Below are positions 10,898 to 21,500 of a DNA stretch of 30,015 bases, piece after piece; the stretch's first letter is position 1, and each line of letters opens with the position of its first letter. This DNA is from Plakobranchus ocellatus. Lineage: Eukaryota; Mollusca; Gastropoda; Plakobranchidae. The notes under the pieces are model-generated. The model was not told where the DNA came from. It saw only the letters and a program-made list of their open reading frames with translations, and did no database searches. The DNA is taken from contig BLXT01007071.1 in NCBI GenBank assembly GCA_019648995.1, forward strand, positions 1,644,493 through 1,674,507. The letters run 5' to 3'. The position numbers and the translations under genes were made by a program.

Positions 10898-10934
<37 letters not shown>
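10881..10934 (+). repeat. CT microsatellite
   Basis: (CT)n with an internal (CCCT)n block (tctccctccctccctctctc), about 54 bases of nearly pure pyrimidine. It is preceded by a TCAA/CCAA repeat at 10858-10880. Confidence 0.9.
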
Positions 10935-10937
<3 letters not shown>

Positions 10938-11837
10938 CTTTCTTAAATTGAGTGCACTATCGTTTCGTTATAAACCAATGAATAGCTGATCAGAGAAATA
11001 CTAGAGAAAGCGAACTATCGAGGAATTAACAATTACAAATTTAATTTAAAATGAACACAGGGTGGTTTTTTTTTTTTTAAGGAACCATTTACTTCTTTTA
11101 GTATGTACACTTTTGTACGTATAATCAGTAATATCAGTGAATGAAAGTACTACAAATTCTAGACCGAGATCTAACTTTCGAAATCAACTATGTACGAACT
11201 GCGGAAGAAGGAAGTAACTTCAAAGTCGTTTTGCTTAACTGACCAAGATACAACCACAAACCACAATCTAAATCTAGTAACTGTAACCGAAATTATTTAT
11301 GTCACATTTAAATGTACCCTATAATATAACTATATTCTAAATGAGGTCAAGCAATAGCTTCATTTCAAAAGGTTAATCATCGCTTTCAAGGTAAAAGCTC
11401 TCTTTATAACTCTAGATCTAAAGTCGAATAATTTTTTATTTGATTTATAGATCTATGTTGGCCGACCTTATTTTCCCGAACGCTTTATTTTATAAAGAAA
11501 GAGAGATAGAGGGTTAACCAAGAAAGATTGACTGAGGGGCTGTGAGTCAAGAGGGAAATACAACTTAATAATGTGAGTCCCGCCTGTTTTCGATTATAAT
11601 GATGAAGTGAAAGCAAATTTCGGCAACTGCTGGCAACTTTTAAAAATTCATCCACAATTATGAACAGTTACAAATGTTACTATAAATCAGTTTTTACTCT
11701 TTTTGAGTGCACATTCGAGAGTCAGTGCATAGTTCTCAAAAATTTACTAAAATGGCCTTTACTTCGTCATTATAATGGAAAACAGATGGGACCCACCAAA
11801 AATAAAAAAAGAAGCGGAGAAAATATTAAATGTTAAG

Positions 11838-11900
11838 TTTGCGTGAGAAAGAAAGAGACAGAGAAAGGGGTGGGGGTGGGAGAGAGATAAAGAGGGTTTG
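11838..11900 (+). repeat. GA-rich tract with G runs
   Basis: gagaaagaaagagacagaga followed by aaggggtgggggtgggagag. It is purine-rich, with three closely spaced G runs of 3-5 bases. Confidence 0.7.
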
Positions 11901-12378
11901 GAATCGTGCTCAAATAGAAGTAAGTAAGTTGATGTAACTTGAGAGTTGAAAAAAAAAAAGAACTAAAAAGTCTCCTAATCCAAAAACAAAATTAATGTTC
12001 CAATATAAAAGGAAAAAAAAATGAGATAAATTGATTGAGAAGCGGAAAAAGAAGAAGAATAGAGAGAGCAAAAGACAAGAGATACTGAGATGAAGAAGAC
12101 AGCGAGAGTAAAAGAGATGACTTAACAAACCCTAGTTTTTTATGAAAAACCAGTTGTAATTATTCATACAATTATATGTACAAATGACCGCAGCCCTTAA
12201 ATATTTTCTATTTATTTGTAAACATTACCATCTTCAAATACTTCACGCTTTGCCAAAAGGGACATTTTGATCATTGATGATAGGTGTCCTTGTACATTGT
12301 TGAAATTAATATGAGCGATCCAGAATAAGTTACATTTCCATTTTAAGGCATATAACAAAGTTGTTTTTCTCTTTCCAG

Positions 12379-12446
12379 ATGCTACATGAATATTTATAAA
12401 AGTTCCAAATAATGTAAAAGTCTGAAGAGCCTCAAATGATCTAAAA
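12379..12446 (+). promoter_or_regulatory. ZFYVE27: Candidate 5' UTR exon segment of ZFYVE27
   Basis: A strong acceptor, gtttttctctttccag|atgc, ends at 12378. Downstream sequence is stopped in all frames before the start codon (in-frame TGA 12423-12425), so this would be 5' UTR joined to an upstream non-coding exon. If the acceptor is unused, transcription starts nearby. Confidence 0.45.
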
Positions 12447-12589
12447 ATGGTAAAAACAGAAAGTAATGGAAAGAAAAGGGAAACCTCCATGGTTCTGGAC
12501 CTTTCAGATTTTGTCACTGAGGTTGACAGATTTTCACGCCTCATAGAACCATTTGCATTAGCATTCTACCTTATTGATGATCTTAGGAG
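12447..12589 (+). CDS. ZFYVE27: ZFYVE27 coding exon 1
   Basis: Encodes MVKTESNGKKRETS, then LDLSDFVTEVDRFSRLIEP and LIDDLR, ending in phase 2 at ag|gtaaga. It corresponds to the protrudin N-terminal region that in mammals binds Rab11 (KRLEIYLEPLKD-like). Confidence 0.88.
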
Positions 12590-15500
12590 GTAAGATATAA
12601 TTCTTTCTTTTATAACACCACTTAGAGTATTCTTTTAAGTCATTTCTTGTCTTTATTAATTACAAATTGGGTCCATATTCAATATTATGCAAAAGAATAT
12701 TCCAGGTTGCTTTTCTTCAATGCCTTATTTTCTCCCCATATATGGACCCATTTGGTCTCTCTTAGCTCTTCATGACAGCTTTTATTAAAATTCTCTCTTT
12801 CATTATCCACATTTTGCAGCCAGTTTGTTGTTAGGGACATGCAAGTACACATTAAAAATTTCAGTTTCTTCATTCATTTATGTTGACCTTCATAAATTTT
12901 TCCATCTTGACAAGTGGGTTTGTTTTGCTAGCCCATTTTTATGTGCACTTTGTTTTGCTCTATATTCAATCAAGAATAAAGTACTTCTTCAAAGCTTTGC
13001 TATTCATTGATTCTAGTTTTTGTTGTACAAGTTAGATGTAGTTTTTTTTTTCCATGGTATTTTTCTGCTGAAGGAATAATTTTTTGCTTCTAAAATCTTT
13101 GCATTAATGACATATCAAGGTAATTGTGATCTGATCTGCTAAACTAAAGGCTTATACTTTCATTGTTTTGTTTACCCTCTTCTTTCTTTTTGCCCCTCTG
13201 CACTCCTTCCCCACCTCTCTCGGAATCTAATAAATTGAATTCTGAGAGTATAAATATGAAAAGAAAAACAAAACTTTAACATAATACATCTATATTAGAA
13301 TTTTTTGCTCAAACTTTTGAGTTGTTCCACAACTAGTACGCTGTGGTCCTTGCCCATTTTACATGTCCTTTATCAAATTTTTTTTTTCTCTTTGAAAATC
13401 CCATTTCATTGAAAAAATTACACCATAATATCTTTACTGTCAAAATCTTTAGATTTGCAATTTTAGTATTATCTAGCTATCATTTCCTAAATTAGTTACA
13501 TTTTTTAATTAAAAGTTTAAGTTAATAAAAATGTTATTTTAAGATTAGGCAAACACTTATTAAAAGTCATTGAAACGGAAAATTAGAATCAGAGAAGAAA
13601 TAATTAAATTCAAAAGAGAGAAGAAACCTTTGATGTTGTGTAGACAAAAGATTTAACAATTAATATAGGGAATAATTATATGATGAATTTTTTTTTCAGG
13701 TGGAGGTTTCGGTATAGTACAGTTGGAGTCTGGCTGTTGTTCAATGCTGCCTGCATATTTCTTTCTCAGGGTATACTGTATAAAAGAAAAGAACAATGTG
13801 CTTCTTCTTGGTGTCCATAAATTACTGCCTCACTCCTACTGTAAATAACATATTTCAAATCTTGTCAAGATTTTGTGAAACAAAAATGCACTGATTCATC
13901 TAGAACTAATTGACACAGTTACAATTTTTCTGTGGATATATCTTTAAACAGTCAGTTACATTTTTTCATGGGGTTATTTTCAAGATTGGATTTTTTATTA
14001 TAAAAGTGCATCACACCAAGCGCCATTTTACATTCCGGCTTACCTGCCCTTGTAAGAGATGAATTTTTAGTATGAAAAATTTGAAATCTGATCAAGGTAT
14101 TAGTATCAACATTTAATCGTCATCAATATTTAGTTTCGTTTAAAATACTTAATAATGTATGTAAACATAAATGAAAACTGCAAACTACAAGTAAATAATT
14201 CCTGAAAAAGATCAACAAACAACATTGGATGAAGACTTTAAATGTAAGTTGGTCCATTTATTGTTCATAAAATATTTTGCTGTAAATTTAACAACATAAA
14301 TACTCTAGGATAATAGAAAAAGTCATTTTTTTGTGATTTTCAAAGTAGTAAAGGAATATTTTACAAACTGACTTATGCTATCATCATAGAGAAGTGATGA
14401 TAATAACATTTACTAAATTAATCATCATGTTTGTTGAATTTTAAAAGCTCTCTGATCATGTGGAATTCAGTAAATTTCTTTGTGTTTTAATTTATTTTTA
14501 TCATCTTTTCATTGCAGGAGTAATCTTTGTCCTAGCATCAAGTCTAGTGATTGCTGTGGCATCATTGGCTCTTATCCAAGTCCACACTCAGATTCTAGAG
14601 AAAGTTCTCCCAAACAACCGCAGGCCAGTAAAGCCAACAACTTTTGAGGATGAACCCAGCCACTTAGAGACGGTTGAAAACTTTCGCTATAGGTTTGTAA
14701 TCTTTCCATTAAGTTTCTAAGTCTTTCTTTTTTCTTATTCTGTTAGATTTACAGAGGAATCTTTAAATGGTATGATTTTTACTTTATTACTCAAGATAGA
14801 GAAGTCTAATGGCAGAAAAGCTCCTAGCTGTCACTAATTCTTATTGCAAAGTTATTTGGTACCTAAACTGTCGTGAGCTACACTTTGTTTTTTAGGATCC
14901 CTGGTACTTTTGTTCGATCAGTATCACCTAGAGATGTGGATTCATTGATGTCTGATACAATAGTTTGATGGAGCACCCAAAGAATGTGCAAGCCATACAG
15001 TAACTTTTCTTTAAAAAAAAAGCAACACATACATCACAAAATTTTGTCAAAAGTACTCGAGGTATTACTTTTCATTACATATACCAGCACTCTGGACAAT
15101 GCCAAACAACTTTGAGGATCCCTGGTACTTTTGTTCGATCAGTATCAACTAGAGATGTGGATTCATTGAATGTCTGATCCAATAGTTTGATGGAGCACCC
15201 AAAGAATGTGCAAGCCACACAGTAACTTTTCTTTAAAAAAAAAAAGCAAAATATACATCACAAAATTTTGTCAAAAGTACTTGAGGTATTACTTTTCATT
15301 ATACCATGACTCTGGACAATGCCAAACAGCTTTGAGCATTTCAAATAGTGATACAACTTGACATTGAATTTCATATGCTTTGCGATATTTAAAGTTGTAT
15401 AGAGATATAGTGATCACGTGCCAAGATATTAAAGTTTTAAGGAAAAAAAAAACAATTGAACATTTTTTTTCTCAGAAATGTTACATTCAACATTTAATTT

Positions 15501-18500
15501 GCTAAGATTTATTTCAAAACAAATAAGTTTCATTTTCGGATCAATGTTTTAGAGATCAATGATTACCACCTCTGCCATTCTTTGGTTAAGTGGAAAAAAG
15601 AAAACCAGAAGCTCAGGGTTGAGGCAGCTAATTCGTGAAAGCTTTACTTTAATGTTTTGTGCTTATTTACATTCTTGATAAAGTTTTAAAAATCTTAATC
15701 ATCTGTGTGCCTCCATGATTTTATAATTTTTTTTATCTTTACCCCTAATGTATCTAGTAAATATATGGGTAATTTTAAAGAACTAGAGTCATTAATTTGC
15801 TTCAAAATAATAAAACCAACTGAATCAAATAATACTTATGAATAGATCTAATTTCTCCTGACACTTGGTACCTTTCATTCAAGTAAAAGAGTGATACACC
15901 ATAATGTTAATCATCTTTAAGTTTAATTATGTTAGCCTTTTATTTATTGGAGAAAATATTTTGATTTTTTGCAGCCTGATTGAGATGCATGATTTTGTGA
16001 TGAAAAGCAACGAATATTTAGCATATTTCTACTCTATTCTAAAGTGGGATGCAGTTGTGCCGTCTCTCATGTAAGTATGATAATGTGTCTGTGCAAACAG
16101 GATAACCTGTTGGAAGTTGCAAATGCTTGGTTTTTGCTAGGTCTACATAAACTCAAAATGGTCAAAAGTCAAAATAAATGAAGATTTCAAAGCCATCAAA
16201 ATCTTCAGCCATTTTAGTTTTTAATGAAGCAAATTGCAATATTTAATTCTTTTTTATTTGTAGGTTCATTTGGTTGAATTGATCCTGGACCGATATATGA
16301 AAATTTCTTTTGTCAGCAGCCACACAATTGTTGTACAGCTCATGCCCACATAAAATATCCTGATTGCATCGTTGTGTTAAATGGTCAACATATATAAACT
16401 TAAAAAAAAAAAAAAAAAAATATACACGCAATAAAGAAAGACCTTTTAAAGTTGTTATATGTCCAGTTAGAAATTATTCACGCATATATCAATAGAGGAG
16501 TCTTCAGTCCACGTCAAAGAGATTTACATTTACATCATATAAAAATGTACCTACATGTTTGACTTTACATCTTTTATGTTTGTCACCGATTTTCAAGCCG
16601 TGTGATGGATTTTCAGCTTAGGATTCTGCTCAACTTAGAACTCATACAGCAATTATTTTATATTTATTTATGATTTGATGGTTTCATATAAGTTTAATTA
16701 TAGGCCGAGAGACATTCTATGTGTTGAGATCAGTCTGAGTGAGTCAAGCACACATTTTGAAAATTGAATCATTAAAATTATCAGAAACCTCTTTCTGTGA
16801 GCTCTGTAACAGTAAAAATTGGATAGGGCTATGTTAATTCTGAGCCAAAAAATGATGTTTAACTCTTTAAAAGAATATTTTATATATAAGGAAAAAAGAA
16901 ATTGAAATGTATTTTTTTTTCAAAATTTTATATGAAACCTGAAAGACAAAAACAGTGAGTTATTTGAAACATAATGTGATCATCTCACTGCTACCTGAGA
17001 CTACATCAAGCTTATCTGTATAAGTCATATCAAATGAGTAATTTGATTAGAGATTGCAAAAAGAAATAAAGTTAAACATTTTTTTATCTTTTAATATTTC
17101 AGCTACCACATTGAGGCTTGTGTCATGCTGCTTGCCCTGGTTATGTGTCCAGCCCGGTGGAATTGCTTCTTATTTATCAACTGGTTTTTTCTTTGTCACC
17201 CACATGTTCTTAAAAGTGAGTATCTAAAACTGAATTAACAGCTTACCAAGTATTTGTTGCAAACGCTGAGCTGCCCATTAAAAAAAACCCAAACTGACTG
17301 ATACAGATATGTAAAACAAAGGAAACCCTCTTTTCTATGGTGACTTTATCCTTTTCCTCCACAGTTGTACCACATAAATTTTATGGAATAAATGATTCTC
17401 TGATTAAAGACCATCAAAAGGTCAGAATACGTGAGAACACCTGAACTAAATTTTCTCAATTAAAGTTTGAATTGGGACAGAGAAAAACAAGAACAAAGCA
17501 AAAATACAATACTTATGTATAACATATGAGAACTGAATATCAGATATTATTTCATAATAAGGATGATTAATATACAAATGGTTTATTTTAGAATCTTGGT
17601 CTACCATAACTGGATGTAACTCAAAAGCAGATACATGCCTTAGAGGAACTCCTCATCTAATACAGTCTGAGCCGTGGTGGCTGAAATTATACTGAATGTA
17701 GAAGCAAGACCTTTTTAATTGCAGTTTACCTCTACTGCTTCAAAATAATGACATATGTCAATTTGAGCAATTTTAAGATGTTCAATTCATTAATCACTTA
17801 TTTATGTACAAATTGATACTTTCAGGTCAGAAAAATTGCCAGTTTTCAAAAATGTTTATCCATCTTATGACATGACAAAAGCTCTTTTAATATTCCTGCT
17901 GTAGTCTAATGACATTTTTAAAATTCAGTCCCTGCTGGTGTACCAGATTACTTATTGCAACATCTGTAGAATGCACAAAATGTTTTTCTAGGATCATAAC
18001 CAAAAACAAAAACATGATCATGTCATACCCATTTTCATGGCATCACATTTGATTACTAGTGATAGAGCATGTCAAGTGCAAAATATGTATGACATGTCAT
18101 GAATGTATTAACTATACATTGCATAGCTATTTGTCATCACTTTTAATGATGTATCAGCCATCAAGAAATTCAAAGTGTACTGAAGACACTTTGCAAAGTG
18201 TACAAATGAAATATATATTTATTTACTTTTTGATTTTCAAATGTGAAGCACATAGAGCACATGATCAAAAGGGATATGTGCTATAGAAATTCTGTGCATT
18301 GTAATTATCACTATTATATTTTCAAAAAATCTAGTTGCATTTTTTTTATTGAACAAAGTGAAACTTGAAATATATTTAGTATAGTAATTAAAAATTCTGT
18401 TGGCACATTTTCAATTCATGAAGATCATCTGATGGTTCTTAGGGTGAAGATTAAAGTGCTACTATAACNNNNNNNNNNNNNNNNNNNNNNGGGGGGGGGG

Positions 18501-21500
18501 GGTGTCTTAATAGATTCAAGACAAAAACGCATATCTTGCGGATGGTATGGAAGCTGCAGGAAGTCTCTTTTTTTTTCGTCAGATAGACTTGCAACTTGTA
18601 GCAAATTATTCATTAGCATAATGCAGCTTGAATTATACTCTTAATATACTTGCATATGATTTTTTTATCTAATTGATCTGATTTATTACACTGGATTACT
18701 TTGTCTGAAATGAGATCTTATGGAGAGAAGTGTAGTAATGTAGCTACACATGTGTTTGGGATAAGGAGACCTGCATGGCAAGCTATGTTGCCTTTGATAT
18801 TGCAAGCCATTTAAGCAATACATCTAGTTGGAAAAGTCATCAAAACTGACTTTACTTTGAAATCTCAGATGTAAATTTGAATTTTGTTTGTAATTTTAGC
18901 TTTGACCTCAAATGTATAAGGTTTTACATATCTTTAAACACAGAATGAGTTTATAGCAATTTTGAGCAGTGCTTATAATTTATCAGCACTTATAAGTGTA
19001 AAACAAATAGAAAACAATTTAGAACTGGAGGCTTTTATTCTAGACCATCGATACTTTGTAAAAAAAAATTTTTTTTTAAACAAAAATTGTGCAGAAGCTT
19101 AATAGAAGCAGCTGAACAAGTTAGAAATATAAAGTGGTGAAAAAGAATATCAGTTGTATCCATGAAAATTCTCACAATCCCTGTTGCAGGTTGTAATACA
19201 TGGATTAATCACCTTGCAATTTTTGTTTGTTTTCTCTAGAATGTTTTCGATATTTAAAGGAGTATATCTCAACCCATGAACCATCTGCAAGTAAAGAAAG
19301 TGTTGCAGAGAAAGAGAAAGTAGGTGTATATTAATTTTCATCCATGTTCATATGGTTTCTGATTATTTCGGGACATTCTTGAAGATAATGCTCTCTCATG
19401 ACATGTGAATTGAATAGTTTCACAATGTGCTTGAAACTACAACAAATTTTTATCAGCCATTTCTAACATCCCAGAATTTCCAGATTTTGTTACAGCATAA
19501 AAAAATCCGAAAATTTACTTTTTCTTGTCATCAAAAAGGAAATAAGATCTATAAACCTATTTCCTATAGGCCTTGAATGCAAATTTACTATACTAAATTA
19601 TTATCACCTGTCACAGACTCTTGATTGTCCTTCTCAGTCCCATCGTATGGCGTCATATGGCTGGGCTATAGGATTTTTTAAACTGGCTTTATATAAAAGA
19701 AGAAAGCTATTAGAAAAATTTTGATGGCAATATTGTAATTTGCTTCTTTTACCTAGGATCTCATGCAGCAGAATTAAAAAATTAATAGAAAGAAATGCAC
19801 TCTAGATCATTTTTTGCTATTTTTAGTTTGTTAATCTATAATTTGAAGGAGAATTACAGAGAAAAGATAATAATAATAAAAATCTCCATGTCCCACACAT
19901 TTTTTACAGACTAAGGGTTTTAACTTGCAAAATACTTAGAGGGGCTTTGAGAGACAATCATGCAAGCTATAACAATACAACCTACATTGTATAGCATGCA
20001 GTAGGCCCTAGTGTAATTAGATTCATTGTGTTGACAATAGATTAAAAATCCCCAAAAGATGACTGCACAACTGAATAGCTCTAGAACAAGAAAAGTTGTG
20101 ATGGTGACTTAAGCTTATTTTTATTTTCAAGGTGATGTGCAGGAACTGCCTCATATTTTCCTGTTTTTATATTATGCAGACGCCTAGAATTATAATTCGA
20201 CATATTAAGCAAAAAAAAAAAATTTAAAAAATGAACGCATTAGACAAATCTGGTAGTTCTACATGTTTTTATAGGACAGTATGAAAGAAACCTTGAATGG
20301 CTTACATTAATTCTTTCTCTAATTTGTCTCAATGATGAATTTCTCTCTCTCAGTATCTTAACTCAATTTTTCTCATTTCTCTCTCTCTCTGTTATTCTGT
20401 CTTTCTCTGTCATATGTATTATGTACTCTGATAACTCATATCAGCTTACAAAAACACATGAAACACTCTCTGCTTATTTACAAATATTGATTTTTTTCCA
20501 CAACATAATTATAGTTTGACAGCTTTCAAATTCTCTTTAACCCTTTTACCTTTTGCTATTCTGAGTATTTTACTACCTGAGCGTAGATTCCTTGAAGAAA
20601 TGCAATGAAAAAAATTTGATTTCCACAATTATTTAGTTCTGTAATATAGAGGCTATTTTGAGTTAGGTTTAAAAGCAACATTGCTGGTATACCAGTGATA
20701 TATAGGTGAAAGAGTTAATGGAGTGTTAACAGTATTTCCTTTCATGAATCCTCCTTATTTATCTCATACATTTATGTTACAGAAAGCGATTTCCAGCAAA
20801 GATGAAGATATTGATAAGGACAACTGTGATGATATTGATAAAGATGATGACAGCTCTGATGTAAGTGTGTATGGTTTATCTGAGTGGATATGAGCATAAA
20901 ATTGAAAGAAAAAAGTGCCTTTTCCCTACTAGTTGTTGTACTTCTTGATCTTAAACAAATAACTAATAAAAGGCCATAAAATTACCCTCTCTCTCCCTTT
21001 GTTTTGAAATGTTTCGCTGTTTTAAACTTTCTTATATAAACTTGGTTCTTTTAAAGATTTGCAGATCTATTAATTAAATAACGTTAAATTTGTTTCAAGA
21101 AAGTTGAAAAAATCTATTGAATTTTTCTGTGTTAGCTTTTTATTTTGCATGCCTTAGATAAACTATGTACTGGGCTTAATGTCTTGTCTGGCAGAAACTC
21201 AGGAATTTATTAGCCATATGGGCAAGACTAAATGTAAGCTATAATTTTTATTGTATGAACTTCACACCCTTTCACTTTTCCATGTTTACTGTGTACAAAA
21301 ATTTCATTGTATTTGCTGCTTGTTTTAAATGTGAAAAATCCCTTTATCAAGCAAAAATATTGTCTGTCACTATTGAAGATAAGGGGAACAGTTTATTCTT
21401 GCAAATTATTCTAGAAAGGATGCAATAGGAGATTTCATGCTAGCTTGGAAAAAACTAGTGCAAAAAGGTAGTACAAACAAACATTTATAGAAGCTCATTT

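Larger units (their letters stand above)
9801..12378 (+). other. Intergenic region upstream of ZFYVE27
   Basis: No gene is recognised. It contains a CA microsatellite, an A/T dinucleotide tract, long CT and AG-rich tracts, and a possible retroelement tail with TCAA repeats. The ZFYVE27 promoter and any first non-coding exon presumably lie here, but no TATA box or initiator can be assigned. Confidence 0.5.

Noticed and set aside
11910-12128. Minus-strand hydrophobic frame
   Set aside because: Same cause: AG-rich plus strand. No splice or homology support.
12212-12544. 110-codon minus-strand frame
   Set aside because: Antisense to ZFYVE27 coding exon 1 and its 5' UTR; no recognisable domain.
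15117-15180. Second copy of the candidate terminal exon in the duplicated unit
   Set aside because: No pyrimidine-rich acceptor in front of it, and a one-base insertion breaks the shared frame.
18425-18619. Minus-strand frame with unknown residues
   Set aside because: Crosses an N gap and a G homopolymer; not interpretable.
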